Of a stretch of 64,000 nt of DNA, positions 11,495 through 22,961 are shown in pieces. The DNA is from Ascocoryne sarcoides NRRL 50072. Its lineage: Eukaryota; Ascomycota; Leotiomycetes; Helotiales; Gelatinodiscaceae. The notes below the pieces were generated by a model that saw only the letters and a list, made by a program, of their open reading frames with translations, made no database searches and had not been told where the DNA came from. The position numbers and the translations under genes are program-made. Each line of letters begins with the position of its first letter. Position 1 is the stretch's first letter. The stretch is taken from positions 1,012,377 to 1,076,376 of the forward strand of contig KB205947.1 in NCBI GenBank assembly GCA_000328965.1, read 5' to 3'.

Positions 11495-13266
11495 ATGTCT
11501 CGTCAAGATAGAACCTCTAAAAAAGGGTCTCAGCCAGTGACGTGGAGGTCCCTACCTAACAAACGTCAACTTTTTATCCTCGCCCTCTGCCGCCTCTCCG
11601 AACCCCTCTCTAACACTTGTCTCCTCCCCTATCTCTACTACCTAATCCGTTCCCTTCAACCCACCCCAAACAGTACTCCATCTTCCATCTCCCGCCAAGC
11701 CGGTCTCCTCGTCTCCCTCTTTGCGCTCTCCCAATTCGCAACTTCAGTACCATGGGCACACGTTGCAGACATTTACGGCCGGAAACCTACAATCTTAATC
11801 GGCCTCCTTATGTCTATAATTGCGAATATAGGATTTGGGTTCTCGACTAGTATACCAGCGGTTATGTTCTGGCGTATTGTTGCTGGGTTGGGGAATGGGA
11901 ATATCGGAGTTATGAGAACGATGACGGCAGAAATGTATGCTTTTCCTCGTGCTTCTCTCTCTTATACTAACAAAAACTTAGCGTCCAGGAGAAAAGATTT
12001 CAGTCTCGCGCCTTTCTCTTGCTTCCTCTTGTATTCAACTCAGGCGTTGTAATCGGCCTAGCTGTCGGTGGATGTCTTGCCGATCCCCTCATAAATTTGC
12101 CCTCGATATTCGGACCATATGGCTGGATGAATTTATCAAAAGAACCGCAAGGAGTTGCGTGGATGAATACTTATCCTTTTGCTTTACCAACAATCTTCAA
12201 TGCTGCAGCATTACTCTGTAGTTTTCTGCTCGCTTTCTTTGGGCTCAAGGAAACGATGCCTCGCCAAGAAAACACGCAAGACATTGGCCTCGCTCCCAGT
12301 TCTTCTGCTCGAAATTTCCTGTCTGGTCTCTCTCATTTCAACAAACTTCATTCTCCAACCCTATACACTCCCGTCCTTGACTTGGAAAGCGAAACGGGAT
12401 TGGAACTGTCGCCAAAGGCCCTAGAGATAGCCGAAGAGAAGGATACGCTCAAACGACAATCACGTCCCTCGATCCTTTCCCGAGAGATCTACACCTCAAG
12501 CGTCCGCCGCACCATCTTGTCATTTGCCCTTCTTCCCCTCCACAACAGCGCCTTTATGCAAATCTTTCCCGTCTTCCTCTCGACCCCTCCCTCTCCCCAT
12601 CCCACCCCCACCACCTCCCCTTTCAAATTCAATGGTGGGCTTGGAATTTCTTCCCCCACTGTAGGGCTATTTCTTTCTAGTTTTGGGGTCTTCGGTATCC
12701 TCATTCAACTTTTGGTGTATCCAAATTTGCAAGCGAGGGTTGGGACATTAGGTGCCTATAAGCTAGCGTTAGGAATATTTCCAGTGGCGTATCTTGTCGC
12801 TCCGTACATATCCCTCATCCCTCAAACCGCTCCGGCTGCGCAGTATATCGCCATCGCAACAATTCTGTTCCTTCAAGTCACCGCTCGCACGTTTGGAATC
12901 CCGTCGAGCGTGATACTGCTGACAAATTCGGCACCCAGTCCGCAGGCTCTAGGTGCGGTACATGGCGTAGGGAATATGTCAAGTTCGCTCGCACGAGCTG
13001 TTGGGCCTGCGCTTGCGGGTGTCATCTTTGGCTGGGGTATCGAGAAGGGTGTTGTTGGGACCGTTTGGTGGGGTTATTTGCTTATAATTGGGTGTATAGG
13101 GCTGGGTTGGAGTTTTGTACTTAGAGAAGGGGAGAATCCTAGAGAGAGAACGGGTGATGTGGGAAGGGGGACCGAAGAAGAGTTGGTGGATTTGCTGGCA
13201 TTAGTAGACTCGGAGGGTAAGAAGGTAGAAGGAGGGGCATTATTGGGGAGGAATGTGACAAGGTAA
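11495..13266 (+). CDS. MFS transporter, ZIFL1/YCR023C-like, 574 aa
   Basis: Exons 11495-11934 and 11982-13266 (47-nt intron, GTATGC..CTTAG) encode 574 residues. Helix 1 is in FILALCRLSEPLSN, the A-type MFS motif is in PWAHVADIYGRKPTI, and RIVAGLGNGNIGV is helix 4. The splice joins TAEIVQEKRFQSRAF to helix 5. A long Pro/Ser/Thr-rich loop with acidic clusters (about residues 255-345) separates the two halves. These traits fit the fungal DHA1-related family with yeast YCR023C and plant zinc-induced facilitator-like carriers, expected in vacuolar or plasma membrane as proton antiporters. The substrate is unknown. Confidence 0.85.
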
Positions 13267-13504
13267 ATTTGGTCAGTGGGTAGTATATAATTCAGCTTGG
13301 TACTGTATTATATGTAGATCTGCATGCAGCATCTCGCAAGGTGATCATTGGTAATGATTAAACAGTACAATAATACATTTTTGAGATCTCTTGTGATTAG
13401 CCTTTTTCATCATTACAGATTCTCTACCCTGATAACCTTCATTTTCACCCCTCTATCATCCTATATTGGAATATCTTTAAGAGATAGTGAGAAGATGTGC
13501 TATT

Positions 13505-13543
13505 TAACATTAAACATTAAACATTAAACATTAAACATTAAAT
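13505..13543. repeat. Heptamer tandem repeat (TAAACAT)n
   Basis: About five tandem units of TAAACAT, slightly degenerate at both ends, about 240 bp beyond the stop of the MFS gene. A simple microsatellite. Confidence 0.85.
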
Positions 13544-16048
13544 TAAAAATATGAATCTTATATTAGACAGTGGGAAGAGCAATCCTTTAGAAACATAATT
13601 TTATTGTGAGGAATAAATCCCCAAAGGAAGTTCAGAACAAGTAATCGCCAGCTCGGTTTCAGTTCATCCAATACATAAAACCTACAACTTGTGTAATGTG
13701 TAGGCTATGCGTCTACTCTTTTTTAACTTCAGCAAGAGGTGAGGTAGCCAATTCTTATCGACTTTGCTTTCAAGGCCTAAGCTGCTTTACAGATGTAATA
13801 TTTCATGGGCAGTTATCATTCTTCCGGGACTTTCTTATTCGGATGAGAAAGAGATGTCAAAGCTTGCTCCTTCCTTTACTTTGACTTAAACAAGCCAAAA
13901 AGAGTCAACGCCAAGGAACACTAGCGACAACAAGAGGGGAGTATTTTAGAGGAAGAAAATCGAAACGCTCTTTCAGTCAAGAATGGCACAATGTTCTTGG
14001 CCAGAGGGAAAGTAATGACGAAATACCAGGTATACTTGATAAAATATTTGCCATATGCAGACATTAAGTCGCATGTTGCTTCTGGAACAACAAGAAGATA
14101 AATGGAAAAGAATTATAAGCAGGCCATTCTTAAAACAGAAGGTGACGCCTTCAATTAATATAGACTTTTTAGTTTGCCAACTTTGCATCTGTGAACTCGA
14201 GATGTAAGGATAGGCGTGATTTACACGTAACGACTAAACATGATGTGATAATGAGAATTGTATGTTCTCACATGCCAACTGGAAAACTACAATCTCGATG
14301 CGAAGCACTATGGGAGATATAGGTGTGTAAAAACAGCGTTCTTCTCGCTGCGGTGGATTTACAGAACCTTAAGAGACCGATTTTCCTCTTACTGATCATC
14401 GACATCTAAGCTCTCCGCGATTCTCTAATTCCATAATCTTGCTTTATTGGTGGGTATCAGAGACGAAACCATATCTAAGAGACAAAGGTGCAGTAGATAC
14501 AGCGGCCATAAATCCATCTAGATGGTAAACTCGGCAACCTTTTCAGGAATAGCGAAGCCGAAAAATGCAGATGAGAGAAAGGAATGAGGGGTTAACCGGG
14601 GGAGACAAATGATCATCTCTAGGATAGTCAAATGAGGGGGTCCTGAGACTTCTTACTTGCAGATGGATGAGATGATGTGATCATACAGTACTGATGGTCA
14701 TGCAAGGGTTAAATGTTTGCTATTGGCTGAAGTCAATATGGCGACACCGGCAAATAACGTGAATCTCGGCAAACCAAATACTAAAGAGACAAGTTTAATC
14801 AATTTTGGAGATTCAGCTCTAAAGTGCTGGAGGGAGTTTAAACCCCAAATTTTCCTCGGCAATCAATTACTTCGTATGTGTTAGACACTTGAGTTTGATG
14901 AATTGGCCCAAACCGCCAACCCCCTGAATGCATTGGAAGCGAAAACCCCTGCCGCTCACAAGCTTCTCACTTCTCACTTCGAAATGTTTGAAGCGACCTG
15001 GTCGCGTTTCTGTATTTGCGGTTGTCGCCATTTCAATCGTACCTACCTAAACAAGTATAACCCCATGGAGGTAATATAGGGAAGTCAAACAGCTTCCTGT
15101 CTCGGCAGACTTTAACTTCATCATCTTTGCTTCAGCTCACGACACTTCGGCAAACCATACCATTCAGGTTTTAGGATCGGGCCGCACCCTGCCACACAAG
15201 TGCCTTTAAGCTTTGCAACATTTTGCCAAGAGACTCGGCATCTCAATCCTAGGTTATCCTTTTTAAGAGTCAAGGGCGACATTAATATCCTTTTTCCGCC
15301 ATACACCTCAGAGTAATGTCTGGAAGTCAGCACTCATTTAATTGGAATTCTTTGCCGGCTGCTATGCTAATCCCCACTTTTTCAAGGTCCTACATTTGAT
15401 TAACCTGAGTTCCGGGCCCACAAACAATTTTACATCCTGTCAAGCGTGTAGACTTCCTGATGAGGTGTTGAGCAACTGCGTGCAGGAATCAAATATGAAA
15501 GTTCATTCTTGATCTGGAATAAAAGCATAATTCCAAATAAAGGTACAAACGTTTGACTACATTGCTAGTGATATAGCTAAATAAATAATTTCTCTTCGAC
15601 ATTAATCTTAAAACTAAAGTTAAACGTGAAAGAATCATACACATATTTCTAGAATTCATAAAATTTCATCCGGCGGCCTGTAAAAGGATAATGTCTAACC
15701 ATAAGTGCCCGTGAAATACCTGAGAATTGCATCTGTAATCGGTGGGCCGCAATATTGACGCCTTATAACGTGGACCTTTCTATAAAGGGCATATTAAGAT
15801 ATGCAAGCCAAATTCTGCAAGAGGTCACATAATACCACCTTCTATACTGGGCTTAACAACAACAACATAGAGTTTGCTTCTCATAATGTTGTAATATGTT
15901 GGAATTCTTGCAAAATCACTACAGTTAGCAGTAGGTAATACAAGCGCCTTGGATGTCAGCCAATTATTTGGGCACACTTTCTTCTGATATTCCATCACAT
16001 TAGTATAGTGCGAGCAGATTTGAGTGCTGGAGAATCGCGGTTTCCAAG

Positions 16049-16054
16049 TATAAA
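16049..16054 (+). promoter_or_regulatory. Possible TATA box of the protease gene
   Basis: TATAAA lies 129 bp before the protease start codon and is followed by a C/A-rich leader ending in CTTCACCATGA. Position suits a fungal core promoter, but this is a match by eye only. Confidence 0.35.
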
Positions 16055-16177
16055 GCCTGCCATCTTGCTCCTAAATGAAAAAGAAGTTGACACCGCAAAA
16101 TCGACGTTGACCATCGCACAGACACCACTTTCCAACTTCAGCAACCTCAATACTTGGTCTTAGCCCTCATCTTCACC

Positions 16178-17090
16178 ATGAAGTTTTCAGTCGTCCTCAG
16201 CAGTGCGGTATTCCTCACCGGCGTCCTAGCTGCACCTCGCGGCCTTGCTGCCCGTGTCAATCGACGCGCAGCTGATGCTACCCGAACGACTCCCCACGAA
16301 GGAGCCCCTCTCCACCTCCTTCGCTCTGAAGATATCATAGACGGCGATAACAACGTTACCCATGTTGAATACAGCTCCAATTGGGCAGGTGCGGTTCTCA
16401 CAGCGCCTCCTTCTGGTACAACTTTCAATGCTGTTTCTGGTCAATTCACGGTTCCTACTCCCAAACTACCTTCCTCGTCTGCTTCTGGCACATACGCTGC
16501 ATCCGTATGGGTTGGTATTGACGGTGACACCTACCAAAACTCTATCCTCCAAGCTGGAATTGATGTTACTATTACCAAATCTGGGAGCAAGTCTACAATC
16601 TCGTACGACTCCTGGTACGAATGGTAAGCGAGAATAAAATTCATTTACGAATATCCGGCGAGAGCTAACTATTCGTATTAGGTATCCCAACTACGCTACT
16701 GACTTCAGCACCTCTTCGTTCAGCTTTACAGCAGGGAACGTGATTTCCGTTTCGGTCACTTCCTCCTCCTCCACAAAGGGTGTTGTGACTCTCACGAATG
16801 AAAGCACCGGAAAGTCAGTGTCCAAGTCACTATCAGCACCTAGTTCGTCAGCCAAGCTTGGTGGCCAAAACGCAGAGTGGATCGTCGAGGACTTCGAGGA
16901 GGGTGGAAGCTTAGTGAACTTTGCCAACTTCGGAACTGTGCTCTTTACTGATGCTGTGGCTGGTGCGAGTGACGGGAGCACCGTGGGAACCTCAGACGCT
17001 ACGATCATCGAGATCGAGAACCAATCGGGCACTGTTTTGACAGATGTCAGCATCCCTAGTGATTCTGAGGTCCAGATCGTTTACGTCTGA
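16178..17090 (+). CDS. Secreted glutamic endopeptidase (eqolisin, family G1)
   Basis: Exons 16178-16623 and 16682-17090 (58-nt intron) give 284 residues. Residues 1-19 are a signal peptide. A propeptide to about residue 60 contains an RR pair at 29-30. The mature enzyme starts near EYSSNWAGAV. Aligned to scytalidoglutamic peptidase, the catalytic glutamine is Q125 in SILQAG and the catalytic glutamate is E214 in NAEWIVEDFEE; WVGIDGD and DSWYEWYP are also conserved. The family cuts proteins at acidic pH outside the cell. Oddly there is no cysteine anywhere, whereas the Scytalidium and Aspergillus enzymes have disulphides. The upstream frame at 16154 begins with TTG; the ATG at 16178 fits the signal peptide. 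Confidence 0.93.
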
Positions 17091-19118
17091 GAGGCGTTCA
17101 TCAGACGGAAATGAAATTGGCATCGCAAAATCGCCGATATTATACGGCCATGAGTATTGGAATGGCTAACTCCCATCTTGGGTATGCACAGCGAGCCTAG
17201 CTCTGAGGCCCAACTCCTGTTGCGATGGAATTTCATCTTTACAAAGAATAGCGGTTTGGGCGATATGAGCTTTTGAGTTTCTTTGGACTTTATGGACTTG
17301 ATGGGAAATTTCAATTCACTGGAGGAACTTGAGAACCTTCGTAGGAATGACTTTATGACAATGAAATGCACTTGGATAAGATAACACGTGAGACTTTGTG
17401 ATCTTTTTTCCTGCTTTAAATTAAGACTCCAACATTTCAACTTCGAATGTATCAGTAGATGGTAATTTCAGACCTTTTCCCCGACTTAGCCCTTAGTGTT
17501 CTGATTCAATCTTAATTGGTCCCTAGGCCATGTTCGTTGAAGGACTGCCTTCCTAAACGACTTTCTTATATTTAAATGAAAAGAAAAGCAAATCAAAATT
17601 TTTGGATACATATACGTAGTAATACAGCAAAGTGCCTAAAAGGGCGATTAAATCTCATATAAAAGGTTTGATTGCGAAGCCGTTTATTGCAAGTTTTCAA
17701 AACTGCTCGTCAGTGATCGTCCGGAATATTTTCAAAACATTTTCTATTTCCGCTTTTAAGCCTAAGCTCCTGCTGTTTTATATTGCGCTATAGGTAAGCA
17801 TTCCTAAACACAGCTTAAGCACAAACTAAGTAAACTTGGGGATTCATATTTCTCTTAACTCCTGTGAGGTTTGGTTGTATTTGCCTTGTGTGGTCTCCCC
17901 ATAGGCCCCATTTGACTCACACTTGAATTTCTCAAACCCAGCTTTTGTATTCTACTTATATAGAATATCACGCTGAGATTTTCTATCATGCTTCAAGTCT
18001 TCTGTCCACCAGGTTGAAGTGTTCTGCCGAATTAAAACAAGACCATGATTTTCGTCTAGAAGAATTGGGAATACCACAAGAGCAAAACAAATGTCTTTAA
18101 AGACATGGCGCTCTCGATTAGATAATGGCTAATTCTTAACATAAGACTGCATGAAATTTCTACTGTAATTTTAGACGGCAAGTGAGCCCACCAAAGTTCC
18201 TTTTCGTCTTTAGACATAAGTAATCACTGCTTTAATTTGAGCTGATCTCTGAGCCTAAGTACACTAACGAGTAAGATAGGTCATACTTAAAAGGAACCTT
18301 CTTTAGAACTGTTGACAGGGTACATAGAACCAAGCCTGAGGGAGACTGGCTGCCTAGCGGGAGGCGAGTATGAGGAGCCTGGAGGCTGGGAGAGTGAATA
18401 CCATATAGCCTGTAGTAGACTCCTATTCCGTAGAAAAATGAATTAGGAAATTAACCCCTCAAAAAGAACCCTTTAGAATGGGCCATCGTTTTTATATTAT
18501 GTCTTATATTAATAAAGTAAATAAAAGCACGTTTCATATTAAAATGACCTTATTAAAGTATTAATTATGTTTGAACCTCTTAAATATACATGCTGTATTT
18601 CAATATTTCTTACAGGGGGCTACGCAGAGCCGCATACCAAGCCCAAATAGGAACTGTTGAAATATACTAAGCTACAAGAGGAGATTCGCGTTAGCATACA
18701 AGGCAGCACCAGTAATATTTCAAGAGGTTCTATACTTAAGGCTGAAAAGGGTCACCGAGTTCACTATATATCATTGGGCTGGCGGTCTGTTGGTGTCATT
18801 GGTTAATCCGCACAGTCTCGACCAAAGCCAAATTCATTGGCCAAGCAATCCTAGTAACATGCGGGCTCTCATGCAGCCAGCGTGCCATCGCCACTCTGGG
18901 CTTGGGATTCTGCAAAGCACCGAGTCCCGGTGTCTGAGGCTCTGGAGGCCATGGGAGTAACAAACTGCCTCCTCGCTATAAGTTAAGGCTCGGGCCTGTC
19001 CATCGTCAGGCTCCCGCGCCCAAGACTATCCAAATTCCGCCTCGCATTACAGTTCACCACCTCATCTTATACATCGCCTGGGCATGGAAGGAGCCCCCCA
19101 GGGTAACATACATCTGCA
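17091..19118. other. Intergenic, with AT-rich core
   Basis: About 2 kb without a supported gene. The stretch 18470-18600 is strongly AT-rich and flanked by GC-rich patches (18300-18420, 18615-18640), the pattern of a decayed repeat. The last 300 bases, of normal composition, are probably the promoter of the next gene. Confidence 0.45.
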
Positions 19119-19653
19119 ATGGCGTCAACAGATCCGCCTGACGATGACCACAGCGCTGGGCGCCCGATTCGTCGGGGAAGCACTATGAGGTCGTCGATCA
19201 AGAGCTTGACCATGAAGGCACGGACCCTAACCATCGGGAAGACCCAGGCGGAGAAAGGTGTTCCCGACGAAGAAGAACTAAGGCAAGAGTCGTATCCAAC
19301 ATATCATCTCAGATGGGACGAGAAGCTCAAGCCCTTCTTGGTGGCAAAATTCCCGAAGCTCAAGGAGCGATATCAGGGAAGAGATGTACGACACGCTATG
19401 CTGCCACGAGATGCACTAGAATTGTGGCTGACCTCGCACCACAGGTTGTGAAGGATTGCTACTGGTTCGCAATACCAGACTCTCTGACAGATGTGAGTTG
19501 TTTGTGATATATATGCTTCGTGGATATCGTGCTCATGAAGTGTGCTGTATCCAGGGCCAGGTGGACGAACTGAAGAAAGAGATTTTAGGATTGAGAGACA
19601 AGGAGCGACAAGCGGCCAAGCGGGCAACCTCGCCAGATCGACGACGTGTGTGA
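19119..19653 (+). CDS. Small charged protein, unknown, coiled-coil C-terminus
   Basis: Starts at ATG 19119. A model that stays open uses exons 19119-19385, 19445-19492 and 19555-19653. The 59-nt first intron (GTACGA donor, CTGAC branch, CACAG acceptor) and 62-nt second intron (GTGAGT..CCAG) both fall between codons. The result is about 137 residues: a basic, Ser/Thr-rich N-terminus, then WDEKLKPFLVAKFPKLKERYQG, VVKDCYWFAIPDSL and a charged helix, DELKKEILGLRDKERQ. The 59-nt first intron also reads like coding sequence (MLPRDALELWLTSHH), so a real 1-nt frameshift near 19445 is an alternative. A GTGAGT at the end of the last exon allows a further splice to about 19738. I recognise no family. 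Confidence 0.5.
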
Positions 19654-19977
19654 GTTGGTCTCATACCGAGTAGTTGGAGCCGAGCGAATGAATTTGTTGG
19701 CTTTAAATCTAACCGCTGCCCCCCTCCTCTTCGTAGGACAGATAAACAATAGAAATTTGTAGGTTCGTGCTTACACAATTCTATCGCTTATTTCACCTAC
19801 GAAGAGCCGAGCCTCCCTGTGAAAGAAAGCCTTCGTAAAGCCTTCTCATCTGCCCATGGCTGAGACTGTAACTCCTTTGAACACATATAGCTCATCAGTT
19901 CCTTCCCTGTCCTTCAGTCGCTGCCGCCGACCTTTTTTTTTGCCCGAATAACAACGAACCCTAAACCTTATCTCGTG
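19654..19977. other. Intergenic / leader of CorA-like gene
   Basis: 324 bp between the small gene and the CorA-like start codon. It may include a last tiny exon of the upstream gene (acceptor TTCGTAG near 19737, then a stop within five codons). The rest is a pyrimidine-rich leader. Confidence 0.45.
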
Positions 19978-21789
19978 ATGCCGCCAGCGCTAGCAGAAGC
20001 TTTCAAGAGTTCGTATGGGGACTTCGAGTCGTATCCGAAAAACCTTGTTTGCCAAACTACATATCGGGACGCTGCTGATGCGTATTTCGACCGATTAAGG
20101 CGCATAAAGGGTACGCTCTTTGTTCAGAAAGAAGTTGAAATTGATGTCCCCTTTCGAGACCTGCTACCTTCGACCCAAGGTGTGTTTGTCTCTGTTACAC
20201 TTAATGATCCATCTGATTTGGTACTTTGAAAGGATTCGTAGAGCAGGACATTTCCAACGACAAAGAGCTAAAAGCATGGCTCGGCGATACTTCGATACCC
20301 GGCCCAGTCGAGGGCTCAACCTCGGGGGAGCTTGCAACGAAGAGAGACCCATTATGTAGATTCATGTAATTATTTCCATTTGCTTTTCCCATCAACTGCC
20401 CTAGCTGACCTTTATCAGCTATCTGTACGCCGCAAACTCACGGGAACCCCTAAAACTCAGCCTCCGAATGTTTCTCCGGATCCTCAGTTACCATCAAGTC
20501 ATGCCGATCTACATCGATTTCTTGTCGGTGTTTGGGTCCCAAGCCGAGCCTCGAGACTTGACATTTAGTGGTTTTCGGGAGCAAACTCTGATCAAGGATC
20601 CTCCTCGAGGACCGCAAGTTAAATTTCTAGGGAGAAGTGGTCGCCAGTTTCAGTTGTGCTATAATTTGAAAGCGAGCAATTATATCTCGCTGCCGGGTAC
20701 AAACCTTCGGGAGCAGGAATGGTCCATCCGGCAGGCAGCTATTCACCATCAATTTGATGTTGCAACCGGAACCTCGTTGTGGATTGTGACTAAGGGTGAC
20801 AAAGAAATTAAAAATCGAATAGAAGACATGACTGGTGTGGGTGGACGGCCCGAAGATAGAGACTTCAGCTCCCCGGAAAATTGCTTCAGACATACTCTAG
20901 ATGTCCACCTAGTCTGTTGCCATTGGTCAGTGAAGGACTGGCGTTGTTACATTGGATGGCTGGAAGAGTTCATCGATCGCGCAGTGAGTAATTCCAAAGC
21001 CTCTCTCATGAAGTCTATTAACGGCGATTTCACAGACTATGGTGGTATTCGCTCCTCGTGATCAAACTGACACCTGCTACCATTTCAAGCCAAAAGACGT
21101 CCAATATGTACAAAGCCACGAAGAAAAAACAAATGTGGCAATCATGATCTTGGAAGCCAACGTCAATGTTCTCAAGTCGCTGAGGGAGTTCTACAAGAAC
21201 CTCCTGAACGATAAAGGTTTCCCTTGGAGAGATCCCTGCAAAGACGATATCATTGTCTTTTCTGAACAGGTCAAAGTCATGGTATACGACTTGGAGATGC
21301 AGGTATCGCGAGCAAAACTTTTGGTGAAGATCATTGGTGATAGAAAAGCTTTGGTTCGTATTTTTCTTGCCGTCTGAGCTCAGACTAGTCTAACAGGTCG
21401 CAGGTCCTGCAGCACCTCCAAGCTCAGGGTACGGAAAAGATGGAAAACTTGACAATCAGTATGCATGAAATGGGAATCATGACTCAAAAGGAGGCAATCG
21501 CAATGCGTATAATCACAGTTGTGACCGTAATTTTCCTTCCAGCGACCTTCGTCTCTGTGAGTTTCATCCGGCCGATTCTGGGGCAATCCGGCACTCCAGC
21601 ATGCTAATGACCTAGACATTCTTTAGCACCGATGTCATCAAATACCAAAATGGAGGGGGGTTTTCCATGGCGGCTTTGAAAATTTGGTTCGAGGTTACGA
21701 TTCCATTAACGTTCGTCACCTTGATACTCTGTTACACGTTCTATAAGAAATCTAGTGGAACCAAAATCCAGCGACTGAGAAGGCGCTGA
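19978..21789 (+). CDS. CorA-like transmembrane protein, 514 aa
   Basis: Six exons: 19978-20179, 20233-20365, 20419-20983, 21036-21353, 21404-21556, 21616-21789 (introns 50-59 nt), giving 514 residues. The long N-terminal cytosolic part ends in a helical region (residues about 360-435), then TM1 (MRIITVVTVIFLPATFVSTFF, about 436-457) and TM2 (FEVTIPLTFVTLILCY, about 482-497). This two-helix end is the CorA/ZntB membrane fold found in many expanded fungal proteins. The GMN selectivity motif expected before TM2 reads Y467-Q-N, so Mg2+ transport is doubtful. The conserved soluble block has IYLYAANSREPLKLSLR and HLVCCHWSVKDWRCYIGWLEEFID. Intron 4 has a weak GTTCGT donor. Function unknown; a membrane sensor or scaffold is possible. 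Confidence 0.85.
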
Positions 21790-22961
21790 AGACTCCCACA
21801 AGTAAATTGACCATGCCATGAATCGGTGGTAGCAATAGCTTACGTCTACAGGGCATATCCAATTTCTTAAAATGTGGATTAGTGGCGATAAAAAGAAACT
21901 CTCATACAGACGACCGCCTACGCTAAGGCGATGTTAAGATATATGCAGGGCATAGAAAACGAATGGTGCAGGTAGCGAGGATGCGCTTTATGTAAAGTAG
22001 TAGGTGTACGAAAGGAGGTTGTTATGCTTTAGTACTCGGCGTATCAACTCTGCTAAGACTTTTAGCGAGTTCTGTATTAGTAGAAGGTTCTTTCTAATAA
22101 AATCTACATTTGATATAAAAGCTAATTATTGCCCTTTTAACTTAATAATATTATTCTGTCCTCTTAAATAGAGAAGATTCTATTTAAATGATTGGCTGGA
22201 AACCCTAGAAAACGCCCTTGTATCCTCTCATGCAAAAATCCGACGCGAGAGTTTATTGAGGGGGGTAGTTATGACACCCGAGACCAACGATGCCCTGTTT
22301 CACGGATCTGTCGGAGGAGTCACTTCCCCATTGCCACACCCTACGGAGTCCTCCTCCTAAAGGGTGCTGGTACCTACCAGACCATAGCTTCGCCTGCTGC
22401 TGATGCCCCCAACACCAGTCAAGCTCTGCTAGCGAGCTAGGGTAGCATCCGACTGCGGCCCAAGCCGCATGGCTCTGTTAAGCCATCCTGAAGCTTAGGT
22501 CAAAAGCATAACCACGTACGGTTCTGCAATTCATTCCCTGTTCAAACTCCAGCTGCGCAATTTAGTCTAATCGTTTATTCAAAGTAGTACAAGTATTTCT
22601 TTTGGGGAGGGTGCCGAAGATCCAACCTAAGAAGATCGACGGCCAGCCTTTCCGTCCTAGGTAGACTCGCTCCCCGCATGGCAACCTTACCTTCAGCCCG
22701 CAGCGCTGAATCACCCCGACACTTCCTTGGACAAACATATTTCCCATTCCCTATCTCTGCTCGATGCTCGAATCGAACCAAAGCTTCTCTTTCTGGTTAA
22801 ATAGCGAACAGCACCACCCCTCGCGCTGTGGACGACACACGCACGCAAGACCCTACTAGGTACAACCAAGACCACAGCCTTTCCTCTAATTGAAGTTTCC
22901 CCGGCTGGCTATCTACAGCTTCCTTGTTAGAGATAGCACCGCTCTAATCCGAATCCTCGGT
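21790..22961. other. Intergenic with AT-rich block and GC-normal island
   Basis: The stretch 22070-22185 is AT-rich and stop-laden. It is followed by an island of ordinary composition (see the separate entry) and by the promoter of the kinase-vWA gene. Minus frames at 22562-22781 look random. Confidence 0.45.
22190..22530 (+). other. Structured-looking island, faint group II intron resemblance
   Basis: An 82-codon plus frame (22192-22440) begins without a clear ATG. Downstream are inverted repeats, including ATGGCT/AGCCAT around a six-base loop near 22470, and at about 22515 CACGTACGGTTC, which matches the 3' strand of group II intron domain V. I do not find a well-paired 5' strand at the usual distance. 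It could be a decayed mobile intron, a mitochondrial insertion or chance. Confidence 0.2.

Larger units (their letters stand above)
13267..16177. other. Long intergenic region (2.9 kb), no gene seen
   Basis: Frames up to 71 codons (13696-13884 +, 13973-14188 -, 15121-15333 -) show no motif or splice logic. The left end is the 3' flank of the MFS gene and the right 200 bases are the promoter and leader of the glutamic protease. No tRNA T-arm or transposase remnant was recognised. Confidence 0.45.
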
